From Nicotiana tabacum (taxonomy: Eukaryota; Streptophyta; Magnoliopsida; Solanales; Solanaceae): DNA of 64,000 bases. A program made the translations under genes and the position numbers. The DNA is taken from contig NC_134100.1 in NCBI RefSeq assembly GCF_000715075.1, positions 30,176,042 through 30,240,041 of the forward strand, read 5' to 3'. Below are positions 1 through 11,531 of this stretch, piece by piece. The notes beneath the pieces are model-generated. The model worked only from the letters and a program-made list of their open reading frames with translations, had not been told where the DNA came from and did not search any database. Position 1 is the stretch's first letter, and each line of letters opens with the position of its first letter.

Positions 1-1828
1 TCTAGGAGCTTCTAGTAGTTTCTAAATTCAGGCCCCAAGTGAATCCCCCATATTACCCTTTTATTAACTTGAAATTACTAATCCAACCCACCCTTGTTGA
101 CTGACCCTAGTTAAGCAAACATTCAATGAGTTTTAATCAGCAAAAAAAATTCAAACTCAAATCCTAACCCCAAACTAACTACTGAACTTTGAGTTGCCAA
201 TCACCATCAACAACCAAGAAACTAATCAATTGATCATCATAAACTCAACATGAAATCAGATTGCATGAACTACTCTTAACGACTAAATCTAAATGAAACA
301 ATTAATCGACTAAAATGAGAATTGAACCTACTCGGATAACTCCAATCACTAAAACTAACATGAAATCCACTGAAGTGAACAAACTATACCATCTGAAGTA
401 AACTATTATTAACAATTAATCCAACAGAATTAAAAAACAGAGATTGAGCTAAATCAGAAAATTTAAAAGACACCTACTAATTTAAAGCTAACCAATCAAA
501 ACAACAATCAAACTAAGCTCTGAAATAAGATGAACTAGATTCTATTAGACAAATAACTATTGTGATACAAATTGAACCAGATAAAAACGGAAACACACAA
601 AATTAGGCTCCGACTAATTACACAACTAATCAACTATAAAAGAAATGTTAAGAAACCTTAAAGAAACTTACCGGATATTTTTCAAAATCAAGATTCGAAC
701 GATTCCAGTGGGATTTGAATGTATTTGACCGTGAATTCTTCATGGGGAAGGTCCAAAGACCATGTGGTATCAGTTTGGGAAGATTTGGTGCGACTAGGGT
801 TTTGGCCGGAAGAACTTAAACTGATATTCGAACAATTCAGGCGGGATTCGAGGGACGGGGTTAAGGGGGTTGTGTAGAGGAGATTAAGGCGGTTCTAGGA
901 TGTAAATTTGGTGGCTTTTGGGACTGGTGGTGTCATGGCCGAAAAACCTTCAATCGAAGATTCGAAGGGTTCAAGTAAGATTCGAAGGAAAAGGCCGGTG
1001 GATTTGGACAGAGGAGGAGAAGGGGAAGTGGGGTGTGAATTTGGTGGTGATTGGCGTCGGCGCCGCATCGCCGGCAACGGAGAAATCAGGGCGGCGCAAT
1101 TAGGGTTCGTGAGGGAGAGAAGGCTTGAGGAAAATGATGGGGTATGAGGGGGGGCGGTCTTTAGGACAGTTATATATTAAATGGGGTGGGCTTCTGGACC
1201 ATCTGATCAATCAACCTCGACGGTCCAGATTAACTGGGAACAAAACGACGTCGTTTCGAGGGCAAGAGGGGCGGACCGGGTCTGGGAACAGAATTTGGGC
1301 CGGACTGGGGGCTAATTTGTCTGGGCCCAAGCAATCCCTATTGTAGATGTCCCAGTTTGGCACCTTATAAAGACCACTATTTCTTTTTTAATTGTTTTTT
1401 TTCTTTTTATTTTTGTATTTATGTTATTTTTGGGTTTTTTTGTTAAAATGACAACAAATAAAATCAAACACCCAATTGATTCTAATATGACATTACTTAA
1501 TTTCCAAAATCAGCTAATTTCTAATTTTAAACTAAAATCAAAATAAATTCCACGAATTAAAAATAACAATCTAAAGAATTATTTTTTGTTATTTTCTTTA
1601 TATGCAAACAATTTTACTACTAATCAAATACTAAAATGTGAGGTTAACTACCAAACAAATGCCGAATATATTTTTGTATTTTCATATGAATTAAAATGCA
1701 CAAATAAAAATGCAACAATTACCAGAAAATAACACAAATATTCACAAAAATGGTAAAATAATAAAAAAATACTTTTGTTTGAATTTGTGGGAATAATTCA
1801 TATATAGGGCAAAAATCACGTGCTCACA
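1..1828 (-). mobile_element. Ogre/Tat-like long LTR, 5' portion (cut by window edge)
   Basis: Read on the minus strand, the segment starts at 1828 with TGTGAGCACGTGATTTTTGC. This is the same start as the long LTR at 11532 (TGTAAGCACGTGATTTTTGC), and both continue with similar AT-rich text rich in TTTTTGTATTT-like runs. Further in, both have a CCCTAA-rich, GC-richer block (about 660-1340 here, about 11940-12180 there). Short open frames in 895-1147 overlap on both strands and look like chance in GC-rich DNA. The rest of the element lies left of the window. The family call rests on similarity to the better-preserved copy at 11532-21209. Confidence 0.72.
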
Positions 1829-2615
1829 GCTATAATTTCTCTTCTAAAAATATCTTAGTTTGTCCTTTTAGCGTCCATTTTAATGGATATTATGTTTAAC
1901 TAAATTGCCGCTAAAAGCCAATATCTTTAACGACAATTATTTTCCAGCAATTATAATGGCTGCAATTTCCCTTGTTAAAACATATTAATTTGCCCTTTTA
2001 TTGTTCAATGTTAAAGTTAGTATATCCAGCTAAATTAGCGCTACAAGTCGCAATCTTTAATACCAATAGTTTAACAACCATTAATAATAGTACTACATTC
2101 GTTCAAAATATGATCCAAGTAATAAAATATATTAATATTAATTCAAAACAACATAAAATATCTCATTAAATCTTAACAAAAGGAAGTGCTAATAAAAAAT
2201 ATTAATGTCATAGTAACTTAAAAAATAAACTTATATTGTTTGAACTAAATAACTAATGTCATTATATAACTAATCCAGACGAATGATGGTCATCAAATGA
2301 TTTTTGCAACTTTTCATCTTTTTGAAATTTTTCACTCGCTAAATTCTCGAACATTAGACTGTATGACCTGAAATTATAAAATAACTCTATCAAATGGTGA
2401 AATATAATGTGAAAAAATATTCTTGTCAGCCAACTCCCTCACCTAACATGTATAAGCAGAAACAACTAGATGGATTAATAGGCAAGCAAAATGATGTGCA
2501 AACAATTAAAGAGAGTTTCTTTATTTGTTATGATAGAGAAGAAACAAAAAAAATCAAAAGCAGAGCATTAGCTTAGAGAAGTAAAAAGAAGTTGCACGCT
2601 AATTTATAACAACAA

Positions 2616-2646
<31 letters not shown>

Positions 2647-2703
2647 AAGAAGAAGAAGAAGAAGAAGAAGAAGAAGAAGAAGAAGAAGAAGAAGAAGAAG
2701 AAG
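2616..2703. repeat. (AAG)n microsatellite
   Basis: About 29 uninterrupted AAG/GAA units. The long poly-phenylalanine frame that this creates on the minus strand is an artefact of the repeat, not a gene. Confidence 0.97.
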
Positions 2704-4427
2704 CAAATATCAACAATAAAGACCAGAAAAATGATACTAATAGTGTATGATCCGGAACAATAAAAGAAACCTAAGACCAATAAAAATATGTTCTTTATAA
2801 GCAAGAATAACAGAAGTTCCAAGAACCCTCTTCCTCTCTTCACATATGAGGACTATAAGGGAGTAAGTTAGTACATAAAAATTTATACAAGCTTAACAAA
2901 ATAACTAACTCAACAAAAATCTATACTGATAGCACTCCTTTTACCAAATGCTGGAGGTTATATTTCATTTTTAGGAAAATAAATCAATATCACGTAGTAA
3001 TAAACTACACTCGTAATAAATCCTCAGCGTGCGTTATTACTTCTAACCCAATTCTCCAATCTCTCTTTCAAAATCTCAATAGGGTGAGGATCTTAAATGT
3101 TTAGTCAAGTGATAGGTCCATCATTTACGCTCAGAATAAAAAAGATGAATAAATAATCAAAAGAGCAAAATTTAGTATTATGCTCAATAATTTCAAAAAA
3201 AATCTTGAAAACTTTTGATGGCACGCTCATGAAAATCTATAATCAGTGCCCACAAAATCCCATCGAACCAGAACCCAAAAGCAATAAACTGAAAAGCCAA
3301 CAATTAGAAGTAAGTTACTGTTCATTAAGTTGGAGGAACTGAGATATGCCATTGCAATTAGCCATAGGCTATGCCTACTTTTTGGTATACAAAGTTCAGA
3401 TAAAATCTAGCTAAAGATCAGGAATTATAGCAATTTAAACAAAGGTAACAAGTGGTTATAAACAAGCTAAAGCAAGTTAAATCACATACTAAAACCACCT
3501 CATACTAGTAAGCCCAAAAATTAGCGATTTCCTTACTCTTCACTGCTTTGAGGAAACAAAATTTAGTTGATGTTTATCTATTTGATCAAATAACTTAGGA
3601 AAACTCTCATTTTTCCTTTACTCTTTCTGTCCACTATAGTGCCTTCTGCAACCAAAGCTAATACAAGAATACATGAGAATGTTTGCTGGTTTATCCTTCA
3701 TTTCCTGAACTTAGATTATTTACAAACTTAAGAAGTTTAACATAACTTAGACTGTTTAAAAACTTAAGAAGTTTCACATAGCTACTGATAATTATTAAAG
3801 CCTCACTTTTGATACCTTTATCTGTATCTCTTTATGTTATATTTTTATTTAGTGGATAAAGAGTGATTTTCATCTTCTTAGGAGTGTCTTTCTACTTCAA
3901 CAATTTATATGTGCATCAAAGTCAGCTAGTATATGATCCAAGCTGTAATTGGTGCTTTTCAATGAAATGTTTCTTTTGATTATTGACTTTTATTTTCACC
4001 TCCTTTTGTGTTATGATTAATTAAAATTTCTCACTTGATTGAACTTTATTTTGTAAGTCTTTAATTGTTTGTGTAATTTTTTCCGTCAAATAACTAAGAA
4101 AAACTCTCATTCACTCTTATGATCCAATTGTATAATATAATTTTTTTATTCCAATAAAAGATACCCTCTTCTCGCCATCACTCTTATGAATTCCTCACTT
4201 CATTCTTTGCATAACCACGACAGAAAAATATAGTATAGGTTTGTTAAGTGTCATGGATCATCTTTGGCTTCACTAAATTATTATATTTTTATAACCCCCT
4301 TCAGTTTTATTTCCTATCCAATGTCAAACAACTTTAATTCCACACGAAGAATTCTTATCAGTTGAATTAGAAAATACTTTTCTACATGTAATAAATCCAC
4401 TCCTAGTTAGGGTAGTATTCTCTATAT
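2704..4427. other. Non-coding interior of the CACTA-type element
   Basis: AT-rich sequence with no frame that resembles a protein family. The only local structure I see is an imperfect tandem duplication at 3718-3783, where two roughly 36-base copies share AACTTAAGAAGTTT, and a related pair of phrases near 3585 and 4087 (AAATAACT..GGAAAACTCTCATT). Confidence 0.6.
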
Positions 4428-5036
4428 CTCGGGTCCAAATTATATCTAGTAAGAAGAGCTTCAATTATTTTTAATAGATATCTAGTTGGAAGCCACGTGT
4501 CCCTATGAAAATCTAATGGCTTTGATTATATCTCTTTAGCTTAACAGGTTTTGGCAATAGCTAAACAAATAAACAAAACTTCATGAGAAACAAAATCTAG
4601 TGACAATTTTAATCATGGGTGTTGTAGCAAAGAAGAAAAGATCTTGTATTGGTGTATTTATCTTCTCTATAGTCTACAATAAAATCTTTTTCTCTATAAC
4701 ATATTCTCCATAGAAGTACGAATAATTTGAGCAGATTCTTCTAAAGAAAAATAAGGGAGTGTTGCCTTTGACAACCTCCAATGTTGTCATGGAACTAGAA
4801 ACGAGAAGAAGGATTGGATATATTTCAACTAAATTATTTATTAGAAAAAGCAAAAGAGATTCTTATTTCAACCTAGATACAGAAATGGGAGCCTACAATT
4901 TTGTTGGATGAGCGTATGTTATTCTTTGTTTTAAAAGAGGAAGATATGCAATCAAGCCATTAGATTTTCATATGTACACATGACTTCCAATTTCATATCT
5001 ATTGTAAATAGCTTGAGCTAATATGGATCCCTATAC
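4428..5036. repeat. MITE-like foldback element with ~100-bp inverted arms
   Basis: The left arm (about 4428-4540) and the right arm (about 4940-5036) are imperfect reverse complements. Matching blocks include AGATATCTAGTTGGAAGCCA against its partner near 4993, and the shared phrase TATGAAAATCTAATGGCTTT, which appears reversed at 4955-4975. The interior of about 400 bases has no coding capacity. I could not fix a target-site duplication, so the superfamily is unknown. It could be a MITE or a foldback element within the surrounding CACTA-type DNA. Confidence 0.6.
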
Positions 5037-6242
5037 CCCCAATCTTTTAGTGTTTGCTTATACTTTCTCTGATTCACTAATAGCATACATAAGCATCACT
5101 CAACCAAGAAAAAAGTCCCTAGAAAGTCATGATTGTCGTCAATAAGAAGATGGGTGTGTTGTGTAACAGAACTTTTTGGTTTACAATCCATCTTTTAGTC
5201 CCATAGAAAGATTTGAATCTCCTTACTTTAACTGTGTTAAACACACAGAAAGGTGAATTTGATTCAAACAGGCAATTACTATCACAACCTTACAACATTA
5301 ATAACAGTGGAAAAGGGATGTAATGATTCGGCCGGTCGTTTCATGGGTTACAGCTCTATTTTTCCCGTTTCTATTTTCATCGGTGTTTTTCAGCTATGTT
5401 TTATCATATCATGTTGGTTGATTCGGGTACGGAGTGATTTAGAGTGAAATGAGTACTTAGTCTCTTATTCAGAAGTTTAAGTTGGAAAAGTCAACTGAAT
5501 GTTGACCTATGAGTAAACGATCTCGGATTGGGATTTTTATGGTTCGGATAGCTCCGTTATGTGATTTTGTACATAGAAGCATATTCGAAATGTAATTTGG
5601 AGGTTCGTGGTAGAATTAGACTTGAATTGGCGAAATTAGATATTTGGCGATTTCGGGTCGGCAGTGGAAAATTAGATAGCAGGGTCAGAATGGAATTCCA
5701 GAAGTTGTAGTAGGTTTGTTGGGTCATTTGTGACTTGTGTGCAAAATTTGAGAATATTCGGACAAGGTTTGATTGGCTTCGGAATCATTTGTGGAATTTA
5801 GGAGTTTGGAGTTCTTAGGCTTGAATCCGAGATTTGATTCGATGTTCGGTGTTGTTTTGAGTGACTCGTAGATTCAATTAAGTTTGAATGATGTTATGGA
5901 ACGTGTTGGTAGGGTTGGTTGAGGTCCGGAGGCCTCGGATGTGTTTCAAGTTGTTATCGGATGGGTATAGTTGTTGAAAATAGTTGTGGTGTTGCTCATG
6001 TTGGTCTCTGCCGTTGGGAGTGCGGGCCGTGCCAGAATTTTATGGTCAGCAGAGGGACTTCGCGGGGGCGGCAGTATTTCTGTGGTCAATGGTGAAGGTT
6101 GGCGCGGACAACGGAAGAAGGGATGCGATAGCAGGAACTGGAGGTGTTCGCGGCCGCGATGAAAATTCCGTGAATAGTGCAGTAGAGAGCGCGGCGGCGA
6201 TGGTTTTTGGCGGTCAATGAGATTTGAATCCGAGAGGTGCAC

Positions 6243-6250
6243 TATAAATA
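6243..6250 (+). promoter_or_regulatory. TATA box of the solo LTR
   Basis: TATAAATA lies just downstream of a GC-rich block (about 5990-6215) and upstream of the CGAGATTCAGGG region, the expected place for the LTR U3/R boundary. Confidence 0.55.
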
Positions 6251-7077
6251 CGAGATTCAGGGTTTATTTTCATATTTTGACCTAGAGAGCTCGAGCTTTG
6301 GCTAGTCTCGTAATCGAGTGGGTTATCCGATTTTGTGACTTTGGTCGGATTTCAAGATGTGGGCCCGGGGTCCGTCTTTAGAGTTGACTTTTTGACTTTT
6401 GGCCTTAAGCTTAGCATTTTCTTATGACTAGATTCGGAGTGTCCGGAAGTCGATTTGCGGGGCAACAGCATCGCGTATTAGGATTTTGGCTTGGTTAAGG
6501 TAAGTAACGCTTCCAAACTTGGTTCTAAAGGTTCGAAACCCCGAACTATGTGCTATATGATTGTATTGAGGTGACGCACATGCCAAGTGACGGGCGTGTA
6601 GGCCTGCACCGCAAGAATTGTGACCTGGTTCATTCTATGGCACTACATAGTGGCTCTTTCTTCCTGATATCCGTGTTTTATTATGTGACTAAGAAGATGA
6701 GCTGTAAACTATGCTAATTATCATGTTAGGGCTTTACGCCAATACTATTGAGACCGGAGTGGTCATTTCTTGTTTTCATCTCACTAGTTCATTATTATGT
6801 ACTTAGTTTTGTTCCTACATATCATATCATGTCTCAATCTCAATTGTTATTATGTTAAAACCTCATATCATTATTTCAGGCTAGTTTTCATCGCATTGTG
6901 AGCCGTGGGTGAGACTGGAGAGTGATGACTAAGAGAGGCTGAGAGTCTGATTATGAGTGATAGTTACAGGTCGGGCTGCACGCTGCAACGGATTATTGAT
7001 TATGCTTTTATTAGCTTGTTATAGCACTTGGTTTGAAAGGAGCTCCTCCGGAGTCTACACACCCCCAGTGAGCGCGG

Positions 7078-7400
7078 ATGTACTGAGGGATGGATTTTCC
7101 TGGACATGGATTTGTCCGAAATATTGATATATAGAGATGGATTTCTCCACAGGGACGGATTTCCCTTTTTCCTCGGTACTGAGTGACATCTAGTCATTGT
7201 TGAGTATGTTCTGGGATGGATTTCCCTGGGCCGAATGGCCATATGTGGTAAGTAGTTGAGTGGGTACATATATATATATATACTTGGAGATAGATTTCTC
7301 CTCAGGGTTGGATTACCCTTGTTCCTCGATACTGGATGACTTGCAGTCGGTGTTGTATATGTTCCGGGATGGATTTCTCTGGGCTGAATGGCCATATGCA
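7078..7400 (+). repeat. Two-copy tandem repeat (~155 bp) in the solo LTR
   Basis: Two diverged copies, about 7085-7245 and 7270-7395, share the phrases GGATGGATTT, TTCCTCGGTACTG / TTCCTCGATACTG and CTGAATGGCCATATG. They are separated by a short (TA)n run at 7267-7281. Confidence 0.65.
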
Positions 7401-8063
7401 GTACAAAGTGGTTGAGCACTTGAGAGTGGGAGCACATGGTGCATTTCATACATTCTGTGTATTGGTATGCAGAGTTAGCTGAGCCTTATATTTTACATTG
7501 TTCATATTTGTATTTATTGCACTATTGAACTGTAATCCTGAAAGAATAGCATGCCTACTTTACTACACAGCTTATTTCTATTCCCTTCTGAGGTTACGTT
7601 CGTCACTACTTATTAGTCCATAGGTTGGATTTGTTACTTACTGAGTTGGTGTACTCACGTTACCCCATGCACCTTGTGTGCAGATCCAGGGACTTTCGGT
7701 CCCAGTAGCAGTTACTGATCGAGGTTGCAGGCTTGGGAGATTGTTGAGGTATCTGCATGGCGTTCGCAAATCTTGGCCCTCCTTCTATATTCTAGTTTCA
7801 TTTCAGTTGTATTCAGTAAACATTGTAGTAGACTATGTTATTCCTCTACACGCTCATGTACTCTGTGACACCCTGGTTTTGGGCTAGTTGAATCGTGCTA
7901 TGAATTTTACTTATGTTATGAACAGTTTATTTTTCTTAATTGATAAAAGTACTCTTCCGCAAATGTTCTAAATTTTGGTATTGTGGTTGTCTTTTCATTG
8001 AGTAGAGATTGACCTAGTTCCACGATAGGTGTCATCACGACGGGTTGAGTTTGGATCGTGACA

Positions 8064-9269
8064 AAGGAAATATATAAAAGCAAGAAACATCCAAGGAGAT
8101 TTCTTAGATGCATGTGTTTTGAGTACCTGGGAAGCAGGATACTTTGCCGATGAAGACAAGAAAGTGAAGAAGAAGCGAGATGCCAGTAACAATCTTGAAA
8201 TCTACATAAGAGACGATAGAGAAATAACATAACTTGAACACCAAGTATGATAGTTTGTTATTAAGTTATAAGAAATAACAATCCTAAGATACTAGATGAA
8301 CGAAACATTTGCGTGGTCAATTTAAATGAAGAAGTAAACAACCTAGATAATACAGAAAATTTTATATTATTATATTGCTAGCGTTTCATAAGTTTAATCT
8401 ACCCCGAGCTTAAAGTAATTTTCTTAGTACTCTCAAGGACAAAATACATAATTAATCAAATACTAACTAAATCATCTTCTCAAAATCGGAATTGTATTAA
8501 GAAATTGCCTTTAAATATAAACTAAATCATCTTCTTAATGCATAAATCCATAGCACAAAAAATTAAGACATATCAATCAAAAATTACACTGAGCACTTCT
8601 CAAAAATTGAATTACATTCAACTTTATTATTTGAACTGAAAAGGAAGGAATATCAAAGAAGATGGGTAAATAGTACTGATTATAACAAAATGTTAATTTC
8701 AATGAATTTTTCAATCAATTATCTTCCTACAAGCTTAGAATATGTTGATCAATTGCAAGTTTATAAAATTTCAATAACTAAAATATTTTACTAATACAAA
8801 AAAATAAGTGCTAAAAGAAAGGCATGTTAGAGCTAACTGGATAGACTTTTTTTTAATCACAACACACATGCTTTATTTTTTTCAATTTTAGATTTTCTTA
8901 AAAGTCAACTAGCTTTTTCATATTCAACCTCTTCTGTCTTACACAACCAAACAAGCTTCGGCAAATAAATATTATTCTACAATATCTATTATATAAAGAA
9001 AATAAAAAATAAAACTTATTCTGGGTCATCTCCATTTTTTAACCTTGAATTGGTCAAACTAGCTTTTCTATAAACAACTATTGATCTAGAATATAGAAAA
9101 AATGAAGTTAAATAACTACAAGAATTATGCCATACGAAAAAATGCTATAAAAGTTAATATTTTTTTTTAAATTCAAAATCAATGCCATAGATTTTTCAAT
9201 GTTAAATTAGAAGAGATACAATGACTTTACTCATTCAGTGAATTGAACATTGCAATCAAAGTCATATAC
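8064..9269. other. Non-coding interior of the CACTA-type element, right of the solo LTR
   Basis: AT-rich sequence resuming after the solo LTR. I see no supported gene or repeat structure here. Confidence 0.5.
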
Positions 9270-10240
9270 CTAACCAATTAGCAATTTTCATCAACCCAAC
9301 ACCCACACAGTAAAACACTAAAGATAAAAAGAGAAACTTACTGACTTTTTTAGTTGTGATGGTGGCCGACAATTTTGGTTGCAGACGGCTTGCGGATGAG
9401 ATTTGTGTAGTATGAGGTTTTCGAGTTAAGGTTTGTAGTCTTTAGGTAATTACTTTTTTTTTAGGCTTCTAACAATTCAATAAGATTTCTCATTTCACAT
9501 AGTACCAAAGCTAAAGAGAGAAGAAGAAGAAGAAGACTCACTTAGAAAAGAGAAAATACATCCAACAATCCACACTCAAAACCCATAGGAGGGATCACAG
9601 TTCCTCTCCCTGAAGGCTTACTACCACATTAAGCAATCTCTCAAGAGCAAACTCCCAGTGTTCTGTGCGCTTGACGATGTTCTAGTTTCTTTGATCAGCA
9701 AATCCTGATGATGTTATTGAACAAAAATATTTCCTCAAGTATAATTGATCCAGCAAATTAAATCAAACGGCTGCTTCTCTCTCTCCGTCATCAACTTTTT
9801 TCTTAGTTATGGCAATTGTATTGAACAACTCTATGGTACAGACCATTCAGGAGTCGTATACCTCAATCAAAATTATCAATTTTGACAGGAGTAATTTCAT
9901 CTGCTACTTCAAAATGTCTCACTAAACGCGCAAAGAACACCATTTGTTGTTCAAGGGTGAATTTAATATATTCAGCCCTACGGAAACCATGCTAATTACT
10001 AGGCGCAACTAATCACCAATTTTAATCAACCCAACACCCACATAATGAAATATTAAAGATAGAGAAATAAACTTACTTTTTGGATTTGAGATGGTGGTCG
10101 GCGATATGAGGTTTTTCAATTAGGTCATTGCTAGAGGCAACTAGTTACCAATTTTCATTAACCCAACACCCACACAATAAAACATTAACGATAGAGAAAG
10201 AAATTTACTTTTTGAGATGGTGGCCGACGATTCTTCCAAA
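9270..10240. repeat. Three direct copies of a ~100-bp subterminal block
   Basis: Copies lie at about 9277-9385, 10008-10105 and 10148-10235. Each carries a line like ATCAACCCAACACCCACACA, then an AAGATA.AGAAA stretch, then GAGATGGTGGCCGACGAT or a close variant. They are near the right end of the CACTA-type element and probably arose by local duplication. Confidence 0.75.
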
Positions 10241-10577
10241 TTGCTTACGGAAATTGAATTTGAGAAAAAAAACCTACTTTGAGTAATATGAGGGTTTTTC
10301 TATAAAAATAATTCCAGGCCTTTTTTGTAGTCTTTAGGCTAAATTGACAGGGTATATATTTAGGTGGGAGATGATTTAGCGAAAAATTGAAATTGGAGGT
10401 AATATTAAAAATAAAAATAATAGTTTTACCGTCTATTCTCTTGAATGACCATTAAAAGTATACTAATTACCGGCTAATACTTATTGGCTGCTAATATTTG
10501 CCTTCCGTGAATAAACTAGCGGCAATTAGTTTATTGTTGCTAAATAATTGCCGCTAAATCCCCTTTGTGTTGTAGTG

Positions 10578-11531
10578 TTAGGCTATATGATGTCACTGTT
10601 GGGACCGCAAAGGTCGTGTACTTGTTGAATTAGCTGTTATTTGTTATCTTGTACTCAGTCACGATTTTACTTGCGTATCATATCTCCGTCTCTTCTTACT
10701 TCTTGTTGATACATGTTATTATCTCTGTTTGGGCTGATTTGTATGATTTCTGAGAGCCCGAGAGACAGGGGAGATTGGTGACTGAGTTAGGGCCTGAGTG
10801 CCGAGCTGTGAGATATATGTGTATATATGGATCGGATTGCACATCGCAACGACCCTAACGGCTGTATGTATATGGATCAGGTTGCATGCCACAACAAGCC
10901 TTAAGGTTATATATATTTATGGATCGGGTTGCATGCCGCAACGAGCCTTATGACTATTTATATATTATGGATCGGGCTGCACGTCGCCACGATATAGCGC
11001 TTGGGCTGAAGGAGCCCCTCCGGAGTCTGTACACTCCCAGTGAGCGCATGTACCTATTGAGTGTGAATGTTGAGGGTTGAGAGCCGAGTGATTAAGCTAT
11101 TGAGAAAGATTGAGTGATTGTTACCCTGAGAGGCTGTAATTGCGTTCATTTGTTGCTGCACTTAGTTGATATATGTCACTGTTTTGAAATTTCTGGAAGA
11201 TATTGTATCCGGTTTTACCTAAACTTGGTAATGTATAACTGATTTGACTTAAATTGCCGAATTTGAAAGCATGTCTACTTTCTTGCTGAGATTATTGAAA
11301 TGAACTATAATTGTGTAGCTCGTCACTATCTTTCAGTTCCTTAATTATTATTGTTACTTACTGAGTTAGTTGTACTCACGCTATACCCTACACTTCGTGT
11401 GCAGATTTCGGACATGGTGGGCGTTGATCTCGTGCACGATTGATCATCCGAGATTTACGAGGTAGCTGTCCGGCATTCGCAGTCCTTGTTTTTCCTTCCT
11501 TGTCTTTCTTTATTTGTATTTTGATACGGAC
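10578..11531 (+). mobile_element. Left piece of a split LTR (same family as 5254-8063)
   Basis: The first bases (GTTAGGCTATATGATG.., GACCGCAAAGGTCGTG) align with 6726-6765 of the solo LTR. The ACTTACTGAGTT, CTCACG and GTGTGCAGAT landmarks match 7635-7685. A CACTA-type element is inserted at the left side, its 3-base target TTA being 10578-10580. An Ogre-like element is inserted at 11531/11532. The LTR resumes at 21210. Confidence 0.72.
10810..10992 (+). repeat. Short tandem array in the split LTR
   Basis: Four diverged units of about 50-55 bases, each built on TATGGATCGGGTTGCATGCC followed by GCAACGAGCC. They begin near 10825, 10868, 10918 and 10966. The other LTR copy (about 6967-6990) has only one such unit, so the array expanded in this copy. 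Confidence 0.75.

Larger units (their letters stand above)
5254..8063 (+). mobile_element. Solo LTR of a Ty3/gypsy (Tekay/Del-like) family
   Basis: The right end reads GGATCGTGACA and the left end begins TGAATTTGATTC. The motif AAAGG stands immediately left of the start and overlaps the right boundary, consistent with a short target duplication, although the exact end is ambiguous by one base. The body is a high-copy Solanaceae-type LTR with the landmarks GATTCGGCCGGTCGTTT, GATGTGGGCCCGGGG and a TATA box at 6243. Related copies occur at 10578-21450 (split) and, inverted, at 61175-64000. No primer-binding site or internal region follows, so this is a solo LTR. Placement in Tekay/Del is from memory of tobacco elements ending in GGTCGTGACA, not from a search. 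The short frames inside are not credible genes. Confidence 0.7.
1829..10577. mobile_element. CACTA-type DNA transposon, non-autonomous, left terminus missing
   Basis: The right end at 10577 reads TTTGTGTTGTAGTG, the reverse complement of CACTACAACACAAA, a typical CACTA terminal inverted repeat. The last about 240 bases and the first about 250 bases (1829-2080) hold copies of a TTAGCGGCAAT / ATTGCCGCTAAA motif in both orientations, as in the subterminal zones of En/Spm-like elements. The same motif fills the ends of the better-bounded element at 25134-31045, so the two belong to one family. No transposase frame is visible. A solo LTR (5254-8063) is inserted inside, and the left TIR is replaced by the abutting Ogre-like LTR at 1828. 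The element sits in an LTR that resumes at 10578. Confidence 0.68.

Noticed and set aside
895..1147. Overlapping Arg/Pro- and Gly-rich frames near the window start
   Set aside because: GC-rich part of an LTR with open frames on both strands at once; no recognisable protein.
2604..2843. Minus-strand frame with a long poly-Phe run
   Set aside because: It is produced by the AAG microsatellite at 2616-2703; no domain or upstream signals.
7000..7449. 149-codon minus-strand frame with repeated HMAIRPREIHP-like text
   Set aside because: The repetition mirrors the DNA tandem repeat at 7078-7400 in a solo LTR, and there are no homologous features.
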